A stretch of 64,000 nucleotides of DNA from CAZNFR01 sp964572225 (GCA_964572225.1 CAZNFR010000001.1:1-64000); one strand, 5' to 3'; positions 7,437 to 16,629 are shown, counted from the first letter of the stretch. Numbers and translations: made by a program. Notes: generated from the letters alone by a model not told the origin.

Positions 7437-9842
7437 ATGATTCGAAATTATTTTTTACTAGCCATCCGGAACATCACCCGTCAGAAAGGATATTCCCTGA
7501 TCAACATTTTGGGTCTTGCCATAGGTCTGGCGGCCTGTTTGTTTATTGTATTGTTTATTCTGGATGAATTTAAATACGACAAGCATCACGAAAAAGGGGA
7601 CAGGATCTACCGTATGGTGGTTAGTTATAAATCGGAGACCGGGGAGAATTTTGATATTCCCATTCAGTCTTACCGCCTGAGGGAATCCTTACAGCTTGAG
7701 TTCCCCGAGATGGAGAAGGTCACCCGTGTAACCATGCCTTACGATCTGGAGGCTAAATATGAAAATACGGATCAGAGACTTGAAGTGTCGGCCGTCGATG
7801 ATGATTATATGGATATGTTTAATCTTGCTATGGTTCACGGAGACAAAAATACTGCCCTGGATGCCTCCAACGGGATCATACTGAGCCGCACCTCGGCAGA
7901 GCGTTTTTTCGGGGATGAAAACCCCATGGAGAAAATGATAACCCTGGTTACGCCCATGGGAAATTTTCCGGTGCAGATCACCGGGGTTTTCGAGGATTTT
8001 CCTCGCACCTCACATATTCACCTGGATGCTCTTTTCTCGACCCGGGTGACCGATGATATCTATAACGAAAGGCAGCTTAGAAACTGGGGTGAAGGTACCT
8101 GTTATGTTTATGCCTTGTTGAAGGAAGGCAGTGATCCTGGGCAGATCGAATCCAGAATGGGCGATTTTGTGGAAAAGGCAAGGGGTGAAGGCAGTTCGGA
8201 AGGGGTAGGCTATTACCTTCAGCCATTATATGATATTCATCTGCGTTCGCATTTGCGGTATGAGGCGGAAGCGAACGGGGACATCCGATACGTTTATATT
8301 TTCGGGATCGTGGCACTTTTTATTCTTCTGATCGCGGCCTTCAATTACATGAACCTTTCCACCTCGAGGGCCATCAAAAGATCCAGGGAGGTGGGCATTC
8401 GAAAGTTGAACGGGGCTACCCGGGGACAACTGATCTTTCAGTTTTCGGGAGAAGCGGTACTTTTTTCATTTGTTTCGATGTGGATCGCGCTGTTGCTGGC
8501 CGAACTGCTCATGCCCTACTTTAATAATCTGTCGGGCAAGGAGCTGGGCATCGGGTTGTTGAACGACTGGAAGGTGTCGGCCATTCTGGTGTTTGTCGCG
8601 GTGGTCATCGGATTTTTGGCAGGACTTTACCCTTCTTTTTTTCTTTCCCGTTTTAAACCGGTGAACGCCCTTTCCGGGAATGTGAAGGTTTCTACTTCCA
8701 ATTCCCTGTTGCGGAAGGTGCTGGTGGTAGTTCAGTTTTCGATTTCTATATTCCTGATATTTAGCACCCTGGTAATCTATTTTCAATACAGGAACATGAG
8801 AAATGCGCGCCTGGGGATAGATCCCTCGAACGTGGTTATCACGAGTGTGCCCAATGAGAACTGGCGGACACTCAAGCAGGAGTTGCAGAAGGATCCCAGG
8901 GTGGTTTCGGCTTCGGCCCTGAACAAAAAGCCGACCAGGGAGTTAAGTTCGAACCTGAGTTTTAAGGCTGAAGGCCTGGATGAAAATGAGAACATGTCGA
9001 TCAAGATCGTGACGGTTGATTGGGATTTTTTTGAGACGATTGGGAACAGGATCGTGGAGGGAAGGTCGTTTGACCGGAGTTATCCTTCGGATGAGAGGGA
9101 TGCCTTTATCATCAATGAGTCGGCCAAAGAATATATAGGATGGGATAATGCCGTGGGGAAATGGTTTGAGACCCTGACGCTCGACAGTGCAGGGGTGAAC
9201 TGGGTTGAGAGGAAGGGTAAGGTGATCGGGGTAGCGGAGGATTATTATTTTGAGTCCCTTCACAATGAGATCCGCCCGGTGGTATATTTCATACAGGAAA
9301 ACTGGATCAACTGGATGATTATCCGCATCAATCCGGAAGAAATTCAGTCTACCCTTTCCTTCATCAATGATACCTGGACCGGGTTCAATACAGTGGAGGA
9401 GTTTCAGTTCAGTTTTTATGAAGAGGACATCGAAAATCTGTACCGGGCCGAAAAGCGGTTTTTCACGATTTTCATCACTTTTGCCATTCTTGCGATTTTC
9501 ATTGCCAGTCTGGGAATGCTGGGCCTTGTTTCCTTCACGACGGAGCAGCGGACCAAGGAAATCGGGATCCGGAAGACCCTGGGGGCATCGACCCGGAAGG
9601 TGATTGCAAATCTGACCTCCGATTTTTTGAAGCTGATCCTGATCTCCAATCTGATTGCATGGCCGGTGGCCTGGTTTTTCATGAGGCAGTGGTTACAGGA
9701 TTTTCCCAACCGGATAGAACCGGGGATACTGTTTTTTATTGTTTCGGGATTGCTGGCCATCGTGATTGCCCTGCTCACCACATTGTATCATGCATACCGT
9801 GCTGCTTCACTGAATCCGGTTAAATCCCTCAAATACGAATAG
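7437..9842 (+). CDS. MacB/FtsX-type ABC transporter permease (orphan)
   Basis: Inner-membrane ABC permease of 801 residues in the MacB_PCD plus FtsX architecture. A first transmembrane helix near residues 20-42 is followed by a large periplasmic domain (about 45-280), three helices, a second periplasmic domain and a final set of helices near 680-800. Two FtsX-like signatures are visible, SREVGIRKLNGATRGQL and TKEIGIRKTLGASTRK. I chose the ATG at 7437 because MIRNYFLLAIRNITRQKGYS is the normal start of this family; an in-frame TTG at 7407 falls inside the sigma-54-like promoter. No ATPase gene is adjacent, so it must share one encoded elsewhere. The divergent kinase/regulator pair probably controls it. 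Substrate is unknown; related systems export peptides, lipids or drugs or act by mechanotransmission. Confidence 0.9.
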   Translation: MIRNYFLLAIRNITRQKGYSLINILGLAIGLAACLFIVLFILDEFKYDKHHEKGDRIYRMVVSYKSETGENFDIPIQSYRLRESLQLEFPEMEKVTRVTMPYDLEAKYENTDQRLEVSAVDDDYMDMFNLAMVHGDKNTALDASNGIILSRTSAERFFGDENPMEKMITLVTPMGNFPVQITGVFEDFPRTSHIHLDALFSTRVTDDIYNERQLRNWGEGTCYVYALLKEGSDPGQIESRMGDFVEKARGEGSSEGVGYYLQPLYDIHLRSHLRYEAEANGDIRYVYIFGIVALFILLIAAFNYMNLSTSRAIKRSREVGIRKLNGATRGQLIFQFSGEAVLFSFVSMWIALLLAELLMPYFNNLSGKELGIGLLNDWKVSAILVFVAVVIGFLAGLYPSFFLSRFKPVNALSGNVKVSTSNSLLRKVLVVVQFSISIFLIFSTLVIYFQYRNMRNARLGIDPSNVVITSVPNENWRTLKQELQKDPRVVSASALNKKPTRELSSNLSFKAEGLDENENMSIKIVTVDWDFFETIGNRIVEGRSFDRSYPSDERDAFIINESAKEYIGWDNAVGKWFETLTLDSAGVNWVERKGKVIGVAEDYYFESLHNEIRPVVYFIQENWINWMIIRINPEEIQSTLSFINDTWTGFNTVEEFQFSFYEEDIENLYRAEKRFFTIFITFAILAIFIASLGMLGLVSFTTEQRTKEIGIRKTLGASTRKVIANLTSDFLKLILISNLIAWPVAWFFMRQWLQDFPNRIEPGILFFIVSGLLAIVIALLTTLYHAYRAASLNPVKSLKYE

Positions 9843-9846
9843 GGTG

Positions 9847-10578
9847 TCAGGGTATTAGTTCCACCCAGATCTCACGGGCAATATGAAGGGCCGTAGTGAG
9901 GGTGCTTAGGTCTTCGTAAATATCCCCATCATCGCCCGAGTAATGGCCATGACCTACGGGTCTCATCCGGAATCGGGAAAAATCCGAATCGGTGTTAAGG
10001 ATGGCTTTGTAAACCACTGCCGGCTGGGCCGAGGTTTTATAATCTTCATCATCCGGATAGCGGTTATTGGTCCAGTAGTTGTTCCAGTCCCAGGGCTGAT
10101 TGATCTCGAGGAATACCATAAATTGCGTAAGGCTGGTATCGAGTTTTGCATTCAGGATAAAATTCTGTGATGGAGTGGGACCGGTATAGGCATCGGGCAC
10201 GGGATTGTCGGGGTCCGGCACAAAGAGTCCGTCGGCTGCGCGTATTCCCCTTCGATGACTCCAAACGGGCAGGGCCGCGGGTCTGCGGATAGCTCCCGGG
10301 AGCCATTTTCCGGTGGATGGGTCCCCGTGTTTAAAAACCCCTTTTCCAATGGATTCGGCTACGTAAACCGTTTGCACAAACTCACCACGCATGGTTTCGA
10401 TCCAAACAGCTATAAGGGGGTGGTTGTGTTCGGGTCCGGTCTGGAAGCGCAGAGTAATCTCCGGTCCATTCCCACTCTGGCTATAGCTCAGCTTTTCAGG
10501 AGGGGCTTGCTGGATTTCCTGTGATTTGCACCCTGCAAGGAGGGAGAGGGCGATGATAATACCTGTAATGCGGACCAT
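9847..10578 (-). CDS. Lipoprotein, DUF2271-like (tentative)
   Basis: Probable lipoprotein of 243 residues with the lipobox LLAGC (Cys16). The middle part, with IAVWIETMRGEFVQTVYVAE and LPVWSHRRG, recalls DUF2271-type periplasmic proteins that bear a tripartite redox or iron-related context, but I cannot confirm this without a profile search. The rest has several Trp/Tyr/Asn-rich stretches and no enzyme motif I recognise. It starts 10 bp downstream of the TonB receptor stop, so the two are almost certainly co-transcribed and the lipoprotein may be a surface or periplasmic partner of that receptor. Its stop is 4 bp from the convergent permease stop. Confidence 0.6.
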   Translation of the reverse strand: MVRITGIIIALSLLAGCKSQEIQQAPPEKLSYSQSGNGPEITLRFQTGPEHNHPLIAVWIETMRGEFVQTVYVAESIGKGVFKHGDPSTGKWLPGAIRRPAALPVWSHRRGIRAADGLFVPDPDNPVPDAYTGPTPSQNFILNAKLDTSLTQFMVFLEINQPWDWNNYWTNNRYPDDEDYKTSAQPAVVYKAILNTDSDFSRFRMRPVGHGHYSGDDGDIYEDLSTLTTALHIAREIWVELIP

Positions 10579-10588
10579 AAACCTTAAT

Positions 10589-13030
10589 TTAGAATGTTAT
10601 TATTACGCCAATGGTGGGTAGAACGGTTCCGCCGGTAACGGCTATTTCCTTCAGGTCGTACCTTTGTTCCTCAATGGGAGCTTCGGGATTAATTATCAGG
10701 TTATCTGAATCCTCATTCAAAATTAGTACTTTTTGCTGATCTGCTTTAAAATTATAAACATTTTGCACGTCGATATAGAAGTTCATAGTGAGCTTTCTTA
10801 GGAAAAACTCCTTGTCGATCCGGACATCAAGCTGGTGGAAGGGGCCCAGTCTTTCCTGGTTAAAGCGTTCAAAATCAAGGATTCCCACCCGGCGTACGTT
10901 CCATGCCAAAACCCTGGAGGATTCAATTTTATCGAAAGGAGTGAAGGGTTGTCCGCCAACAAACCTCCATTTCAGTCCTATCCTCCAGTTGTTGTTAAAT
11001 TCCCGGATGGCGAGGATATTCAAAAGATGCCGGTTATCCCAGTTGGTAGTGACCCACTGATCGTCCTGGGTGAGCGTGGAGCGGAAGGCCTCGGCTTCGC
11101 TTCGCACCAGGGTATAGGAAATGGTAAGGTTGGAACCGAAGAAATCACGGTTACGATAGAGCACCTCCGCTCCATAGACGCGGCCTTCGGCAATGGATCT
11201 GACCTCTTCATCCCCAAAGGTACCAAAATCGGCCCCTTTGCTGGAGATGGATATGCTGTCGTTAACGCTGTAAGGATAATTTCTGTAGAATTTGTAAAAA
11301 CCTTCGAGGGTAAGTCTGGAGGTTTCATCGGGCAGCCATTCGAATCCGGCAACAAGATGATCAACGGATATGTACCTCAGACCGTTTTCCCGGTTTACCA
11401 GGTTTCCTTCAGTGTCACGATACCCCAGAGAGGTGTAGGGTGGGGTCTGATAGTATCTTCCGGTATTGAAGTTTAGGAAGAGATCCTGGCCCAGGAGATA
11501 GGAAAAGGAGAAACGGGGAGAGAGCTGTTCGAACATATTCGACATTTCGTCGCTGTAGTCGTTTGCATCCATTCTTAAACCGAGTGACAGGGTGAGACGG
11601 TCTTTCAGGAAATTGCGGGTCAGCTGACCGAAAACACCCCATTTAAAAACATCCAGGTCCGACCGGTAATTATCGGCTACGGGTTCCCCGTTAATAAAAT
11701 TTTTGCGAAAGGTGGAGTTGAAATAGCTGGCATACTCCAGGTTTGTTCCGTAATTGAGTCTTAGTCCGTTCGAGAAACGGAAATCCTGTTCAAACCTGAA
11801 TTTGTTCTCAATCTCATCGGAATCGTAATCAAGCGTCTGAAGACTGTCCACTTCAATGTTGTTCTCATACTTATAGGCTCCGTTGTTAAGGTGATTACGA
11901 CTGACCACCCAGGTGTCGAAACCGTTATCCCTGAAGTGTTTGTAAACAATACCGACGGTGTAGGTCCATTGTTCATTAACAGGTAAGAAGCCAAGGATAT
12001 ACCTTTGCTCCTCGGTCTCGTTGGCGTCCTCGTTGAGGGCGAACTGGTCGAGGGCCCCGATCCCGATAATGCTGATCTCGTTTTTTTCATCCAGGCGGGT
12101 TTTGACCTTAAACTGAAAATCGTTGTAGGTAGGTAGGAAGGGAAGACCGATCACCCCGAACAGGAATTGCAGGTAGGATCTGCGTACCGAAGTGATGAAG
12201 GTGGTTTTTTCGCCGATGGGACCATCAAGGGTGAGAGCGAGGTCGGAAGCACCCACGGAACCTTTGAAACGGATCCTTTCCTTGTTCCCATCAATCTGGT
12301 TAAATTCAATTACCGAACTCAAAGCGTTACCCCGGTTGGCCGGAAAGGCACCGGAATAAAAGTCCACTTCTCTTATAAAATCCACATTTATTATGCCTAC
12401 AGGTCCGCCCGAAGCACCCTGAGTCGCAAAATGGTTGAGATTGGGGATCTCCACATCGTCGAGGTAGAACCGGTTCTCGCTGGCACCACCTCCCCGAACG
12501 ATCACGTCGTTGCGGAAGGCCGGAGTGGAGGCTACACCGGGATAAGACTGTATTACTTTGGAAATATCCCGGTTTCCACCCGGATTCTTTTCAATTTCCA
12601 CCAGGGAAATTCTCCTGAGGGATATCGGACTTTCGGCCGACCTGCGAAAAGGAGAAGCCGTAACGGTTACTTCTTCCAGTTTAACATTCGCCTCCTCCAG
12701 GGGAATCTCGATAAAGACTTTTCTGGCGTTGGTAACCAGGATGGGCTCGGAGACATAGGACTCAAATCCTACCGAGGTCACCCTCAGTTCAACATAGCCG
12801 GGCTTGATACCGGTAAAGCTGAAGTTGCCGTCAAGGTCACTGATGGAACCGATACTGGTGCCAAAGATCGCTATGGTGGCAAAGGCAATGGGTTCGTTAT
12901 TTTTGGCGTTAAACACTCTTCCTTCGATGATCCCGTTATTCTGGGCAAGGAGGGGGTTTATGCTCAGGATCAGAAGGGCAAGGAATACCTTGATTTTCAG
13001 AGATGGGGATGATGATTCTTTTACAGACAT
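10589..13030 (-). CDS. TonB-dependent receptor with carboxypeptidase-like N-domain
   Basis: Outer-membrane TonB-dependent transporter of 813 residues. A signal peptide ends near residue 29 (INPLLAQ). A carboxypeptidase-regulatory-like beta-sandwich spans about 33-115 (GIIEGRVFNAKNNEPIAFAT), a TonB-box-like EEVTVTAS sits near 118-125, the plug is at about 130-245 (DVIVRGGGASENRFYLDD), and the beta-barrel runs to the C-terminal VGVIITF, which ends in an aromatic residue as barrel proteins usually do. No SusD partner is adjacent; instead a lipoprotein gene follows by 10 bp. The substrate cannot be told from sequence. The RGGGASENRFYLDDVEIPN plug motif is common in non-Sus receptors of this phylum. 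Confidence 0.92.
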   Translation of the reverse strand: MSVKESSSPSLKIKVFLALLILSINPLLAQNNGIIEGRVFNAKNNEPIAFATIAIFGTSIGSISDLDGNFSFTGIKPGYVELRVTSVGFESYVSEPILVTNARKVFIEIPLEEANVKLEEVTVTASPFRRSAESPISLRRISLVEIEKNPGGNRDISKVIQSYPGVASTPAFRNDVIVRGGGASENRFYLDDVEIPNLNHFATQGASGGPVGIINVDFIREVDFYSGAFPANRGNALSSVIEFNQIDGNKERIRFKGSVGASDLALTLDGPIGEKTTFITSVRRSYLQFLFGVIGLPFLPTYNDFQFKVKTRLDEKNEISIIGIGALDQFALNEDANETEEQRYILGFLPVNEQWTYTVGIVYKHFRDNGFDTWVVSRNHLNNGAYKYENNIEVDSLQTLDYDSDEIENKFRFEQDFRFSNGLRLNYGTNLEYASYFNSTFRKNFINGEPVADNYRSDLDVFKWGVFGQLTRNFLKDRLTLSLGLRMDANDYSDEMSNMFEQLSPRFSFSYLLGQDLFLNFNTGRYYQTPPYTSLGYRDTEGNLVNRENGLRYISVDHLVAGFEWLPDETSRLTLEGFYKFYRNYPYSVNDSISISSKGADFGTFGDEEVRSIAEGRVYGAEVLYRNRDFFGSNLTISYTLVRSEAEAFRSTLTQDDQWVTTNWDNRHLLNILAIREFNNNWRIGLKWRFVGGQPFTPFDKIESSRVLAWNVRRVGILDFERFNQERLGPFHQLDVRIDKEFFLRKLTMNFYIDVQNVYNFKADQQKVLILNEDSDNLIINPEAPIEEQRYDLKEIAVTGGTVLPTIGVIITF

Positions 13031-13127
13031 TCAATTTATAAAAAGGGATTATCAACAACCAACAATGGTCTAATTGTTTTGTTCAATTTTTGTTAAGGAA
13101 ATCAAGCAAAAAGTTAAACAAAATTGC

Positions 13128-14177
13128 TTATTCCTCTCTCAGATCCCGTTCGATCTTTCGTTTGCTTCTCCACCGTTCGATGGCCGCTTTTTGCATATCG
13201 GTTTGCTGATCGCTTTCATCCACGATTTCGAGACCGAGAAGAGTTTCAATGATGTCCTCCATGGTTACCAGTCCGCTGGTGCCTCCATACTCATCTATCA
13301 CCAGGGCCACATGTTCTTTTTTTATCAGGAGCTGTTCGAGCACCCTCGGCACGGGAAAGTTTTCGTAAACCACGATGAAGGGGCGGTTGAGTTCACCCAG
13401 TTTCATGGAGTGGCTGTCTTCTGCAAGCTTGCTGAGAATGGCATCTTTGAGGACGTATCCCCGCATGTTATCAACGTTTCCCGAGTAGATGGGGATTCGG
13501 GAGTAGGCCAGGAATTCCTTTTTCTTGTAGAAATCATTGAGAGTCATGTTTTCGTCGGCCGAAACCATAACCGTTCGTGGGGTCATTATTTCCCGGATCT
13601 TGATGGATTTCAGCTTGATCATATTATTGATCACTTTGCTTTCGGATTCTTCGAAGACACCCTCTTCTTCGCCCAGGCTGGCCATGGTAGCCATTTCCTC
13701 CCGGCTAACGCTCAGGGGTTTTTTATTATGGGAGATGAAACGCGTAATGAATTCAGACAGGATTACCAGGGGGTAGGTAAGGATGATCAGAAAGTGAATG
13801 ATACGGGCAGAAGCCATGGCGAGATCGCGCCAGTAAAGGGCACCGATGGTTTTGGGGATGATCTCAGTGACCACCAGAATGAGCAGGGTAAGGATAGCAG
13901 AGACCACTCCGAAATAAGTTTCGCCGAAAACTTTTACTGCCTGTGCACCCACTCCGGCAGCACCTACGGTATGGGCCACCGTATTTAGGGAAAGGATGGC
14001 TGAAAGAGGACGGTCCACTTCAATCTTGAACTTTTTTAAAAGGGTTGCGGTCTTTTTTCCTTCTACTTCCTTGTGTTGGATAAAAGGCATGGAAGTTGAC
14101 AGCAGGACGGATTCCAGGATAGAGCAGAGAAAAGAGAATCCCAGGGCCAGGAAGAGATAGACAATTAAAAGGGTCAT
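13128..14177 (-). CDS. CNNM/CorC-HlyC family membrane protein with CBS pair
   Basis: Integral membrane protein of 349 residues. The N-terminal DUF21 (CNNM) domain has about four helices in residues 1-150. An acidic linker (GEEEGVFEESE) follows, and a tandem CBS domain spans about 195-325, with the family pattern REIMTPRTVM and LVIDEYGGTSGLVTMEDIIETLLG. The C-terminal transporter-associated HlyC/CorC domain is missing, leaving a short basic tail. CNNM proteins are linked to Mg2+ or Na+ extrusion with the CBS pair sensing adenine nucleotide. The gene is followed by the minus-strand TonB receptor after about 100 bp and preceded by the GSCFA gene. Confidence 0.88.
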   Translation of the reverse strand: MTLLIVYLFLALGFSFLCSILESVLLSTSMPFIQHKEVEGKKTATLLKKFKIEVDRPLSAILSLNTVAHTVGAAGVGAQAVKVFGETYFGVVSAILTLLILVVTEIIPKTIGALYWRDLAMASARIIHFLIILTYPLVILSEFITRFISHNKKPLSVSREEMATMASLGEEEGVFEESESKVINNMIKLKSIKIREIMTPRTVMVSADENMTLNDFYKKKEFLAYSRIPIYSGNVDNMRGYVLKDAILSKLAEDSHSMKLGELNRPFIVVYENFPVPRVLEQLLIKKEHVALVIDEYGGTSGLVTMEDIIETLLGLEIVDESDQQTDMQKAAIERWRSKRKIERDLREE

Positions 14178-14270
14178 AGAAATGGGGATATTGAATATGG
14201 TATTTTCGTTTTCAGAACAGGGATATTTTAATGATCCTTTGTGATATATAACTGTAAACTAAGTCTTTTG

Positions 14271-15263
14271 TTAAAGGGCTTCCAGTTTATTTTTAAATTT
14301 TTCTGCCAGTAAATCCAGTCCGTCGATATCCAACTGATTTTTAAGACGAGATATTTTCTCCAGTTGTTTTTCCAGAAAACTCCGGTATTCCATGCTTCCT
14401 CCCGAAAGGTCGCGGTGATCGAGGGCATTTCTCAATTCATTTATTTTTTGAATATGGGCTGCCGTTTCCGGAGAAAAATACCGGTCCGAAAATTTTTCCC
14501 GGATGTATTGAACGGCCATTTCCCCCGGATGCAGCAGATCGTTGTCATAATAGCGATAATCCCGCAAATCGTCGAGTAGAAGTTCGTAGGCCGGGAAATA
14601 TTCGCTATGGTCAGTATTTACGGCCAGGATGTTATGTATGGCGAGATGCAATACCGACTTGCTGAGCTGATTGCCATGGGGACCGTCTTTCCAGTGTCTT
14701 ATGGGACTCACGGTGAAAATGAAGGACAGGGCGGGGTTGAATGCCCGGAGCTTTCCGAGCAACTCATTCCATGCATTTGTAATGGATTCTACCGTAAGTA
14801 ATTCATGACTGAATTCTTTTTGGGGTACCTTATGGCAGTTCGAAACGGGAATTCCGGATTCAATGAGGCGATAAATTCTTGCGGTCCCAAAGGTGATGAC
14901 CAGGTAACGTGATTTTTTCAATAGTTCATGACTTTTCCGAATCCGGGCGTTGATCCCTTCCAGAACCTTATCCTGTTTCTCACCCGAAAAGGAAGAATGG
15001 TGGTACCAGGAATGGTAACGATGGTTAAACCGGAAAAGGTCTTTTTCACCGAAGGGTCTGTTTTCAAGAATGATCTCCAGCCCGGACCGCACGGAAACCG
15101 GATTATAAACAATTCCGAAAGGATTGATATCGACCGGAAATAACATGTCTTCCAGCCAGTTGCCAATATTGTCCGTAAAACAGGATCCCATCAGGACCAT
15201 GGGAGTCTGGTGATTGATTCTGAAGGAGGAGGGGCTTAGCGTTATCTCTGTCCTGAATATCAT
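14271..15263 (-). CDS. GSCFA domain protein
   Basis: Protein of 330 residues with the GSCFA domain. The name motif appears as LMGSCFTDNIG near residue 25, followed by INPFGIVYNP and, further on, FTVSPIRHWKDG and a C-terminal YRYYDNDLLHPGEMAVQYI block. GSCFA proteins belong to the SGNH/GDSL-like hydrolase superfamily: the Ser-containing first block and the late D..H (here DLLHP) would form the active site. Function is not established. I chose the ATG at 15263 because the family begins M-x-FRTEI. An upstream in-frame TTG at 15284 coincides with a TATATTTG promoter element and cannot be used if that promoter is real. Confidence 0.85.
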   Translation of the reverse strand: MIFRTEITLSPSSFRINHQTPMVLMGSCFTDNIGNWLEDMLFPVDINPFGIVYNPVSVRSGLEIILENRPFGEKDLFRFNHRYHSWYHHSSFSGEKQDKVLEGINARIRKSHELLKKSRYLVITFGTARIYRLIESGIPVSNCHKVPQKEFSHELLTVESITNAWNELLGKLRAFNPALSFIFTVSPIRHWKDGPHGNQLSKSVLHLAIHNILAVNTDHSEYFPAYELLLDDLRDYRYYDNDLLHPGEMAVQYIREKFSDRYFSPETAAHIQKINELRNALDHRDLSGGSMEYRSFLEKQLEKISRLKNQLDIDGLDLLAEKFKNKLEAL

Positions 15264-15281
15264 AGGTATGGGAAATTTGGA

Positions 15282-15289
15282 CAAATATA
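15282..15289 (-). promoter_or_regulatory. -7 promoter element upstream of GSCFA gene
   Basis: On the minus strand this is TATATTTG, matching TAnnTTTG. I see no TTTG at the -33 position, so the call rests on the -7 box and its place 19 bp before the ATG at 15263. It would give a leader of about 12 bases and argues against the in-frame TTG at 15284. Confidence 0.4.
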
Positions 15290-15320
15290 CAAACGGAAAT
15301 AAGAGGATAAAAAAAAGAGA

Positions 15321-16154
15321 TCAAAGCTTGTATTCCCAGAGCCAGTTTCTCAGATACTGAAAAACCTCCTCCCGGTTGATTTCATTGTGCAATTCGTGGT
15401 AGCAATCATCCCACAGTTTCAGATTGGTTCTTTTGGTGGTATTTCTTACATAATTCAGACTGGCTTTCAAGGAGGTGACCTGGTCGGCGGTTCCGTGCAT
15501 CAGCAGGAAGGGATAATTGATCTTGTAGACATTTCTCAGTGCGTAATATCCGCTATGGTACATAAGGTGGAAGAGACGAAGACTGATCTTTTTATGGTAA
15601 AGGGGATCCTCCCTCATTTCCTTGAGTTTCTCCTCATCACGGGTCATGCTCCCGCCACTGAGTCCGTTACTTATGGTCAGCCGCGGAAAAATCTTATGAA
15701 GGAATTTCACCAACCATAACAGGAAGTCATTGGGTTCATGTTCCAGTTTTAGCCAGGGCGAGGTAACGATAAGGGCATCAATGGGCCTGTTCCGGTCAAT
15801 CACATGATTTAGAGCAAGGTTACCGCCCATACTGTGACCATAAAGAATGATTCCGGTTTCCGGAAACATTTTTTGGATCTTCGCATAAACCAGATCAATA
15901 TCGTCGAGCAGGACCTTAAGGGATTTTGCATATCCTCTTTTGCCCGATGATTTTCCATGTCCTCTCAGATCGAAGGATACGAAATTGAACCCTTCTTTGT
16001 TGAACAGGTCTGCCCATTCTTTGTATCTGCCGCTATGCTCACCCAGTCCGTGAATCATCAGGATGGTTTTGCGGCTGCCATTTTCGGTTCGCCAACAACG
16101 AATGAAAAGGCATTTTTTATCCGGTGATTTCCATTTATAGGTTTTATAGGTCAT
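15321..16154 (-). CDS. Monoacylglycerol-lipase-like alpha/beta hydrolase
   Basis: Alpha/beta hydrolase of the Hydrolase_4 (monoacylglycerol lipase/lysophospholipase) group, 277 residues from the chosen start. Visible motifs are the oxyanion strand LMIHGLGEHSGRY, FVSFDLRGHGKSSGKRG, the nucleophile elbow YGHSMGG, the Asp in LLMHGTADQVT and the His in CYHELHNE, so the Ser-Asp-His triad is complete. An in-frame ATG at 16193 would add 13 residues (MHFCLLEARKESF); I prefer 16154 because family members start close to this strand. It probably hydrolyses monoacylglycerols or lysophospholipids in the cytoplasm. It lies 57 bp upstream of the GSCFA start. Confidence 0.85.
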   Translation of the reverse strand: MTYKTYKWKSPDKKCLFIRCWRTENGSRKTILMIHGLGEHSGRYKEWADLFNKEGFNFVSFDLRGHGKSSGKRGYAKSLKVLLDDIDLVYAKIQKMFPETGIILYGHSMGGNLALNHVIDRNRPIDALIVTSPWLKLEHEPNDFLLWLVKFLHKIFPRLTISNGLSGGSMTRDEEKLKEMREDPLYHKKISLRLFHLMYHSGYYALRNVYKINYPFLLMHGTADQVTSLKASLNYVRNTTKRTNLKLWDDCYHELHNEINREEVFQYLRNWLWEYKL

Positions 16155-16396
16155 GAATGATTCTTTTCTTGCCTCCAAAAGGCAAAAATGCATGAAACTG
16201 GTCAGGTATTTCGAGTCACTCCACTAAAAACAAGCTGAAGTTAGAAAAAAAAACGCAAAAACAATTTTCAGATAAAAGTTTGCCTTAAAAAAAGGGGGGG
16301 GGTAGTTCAATATCGAATGATCTGTCTTTTTGGCTGGAACAATCACCGGAAGATCGGATATCTGATGTGGAATTCATTATATATTTCCATATCGTA

Positions 16397-16425
16397 TTGA
16401 CATATACATATATTTTGTATATATT
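16397..16425 (+). promoter_or_regulatory. vapB promoter and palindromic operator
   Basis: TTGACA (16397-16402), a 17-bp spacer and TATATT (16420-16425) form a promoter of the enterobacterial sigma-70 type, unlike the TTTG/TAnnTTTG promoters elsewhere in the window. An inverted repeat ATATACA-N7-TGTATAT (16402-16422) fills the spacer and touches both boxes. This is where an autoregulating VapB antitoxin would be expected to bind. The antitoxin ATG is at 16432, so the leader would be nearly absent. Confidence 0.5.
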
Positions 16426-16431
16426 GCAAGC

Positions 16432-16629
16432 ATGAAAACAACACTGAACATAGACGATCAAATTCTCAGAAAAGCCTCAAAGCTTACTGGAATATCTGAA
16501 AAAACCACCCTGGTAAGGAAGGGACTGGAAGCTTTGATTGAGCAGGAGAGTGCCAAACGGCTTGCAGCCCTGGGGGGAAGTGAAAAGCAATTGAAAAGCA
16601 TTCCCAGGAGAAAATCAACCAGGGTATGA
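16432..16629 (+). CDS. vapB: VapB-type antitoxin
   Basis: Small protein of 65 residues. Its N-terminus, MKTTLNIDDQILRKASKLTG, is the beta-strand and first helix of a ribbon-helix-helix DNA-binding domain (VapB_antitoxin/DUF2191 type). The basic, poorly ordered C-terminus (KSIPRRKSTRV) is the kind of tail that wraps around a PIN toxin. Its stop overlaps the toxin start by 4 bp (ATGA), typical of translational coupling in toxin-antitoxin pairs. The antitoxin would neutralise VapC and repress the shared promoter through the palindrome at 16402-16422. The pair may have been acquired: its promoter differs in type from its neighbours. Confidence 0.85.
   Translation: MKTTLNIDDQILRKASKLTGISEKTTLVRKGLEALIEQESAKRLAALGGSEKQLKSIPRRKSTRV

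Noticed and set aside
12167..13012. 281-codon open frame on the plus strand
   Set aside because: Antisense to the N-terminal part of a certain TonB receptor.
13074..13988. 304-codon open frame on the plus strand
   Set aside because: Antisense to the CNNM/CBS gene, which has clear family motifs; no motif is visible in the translation.
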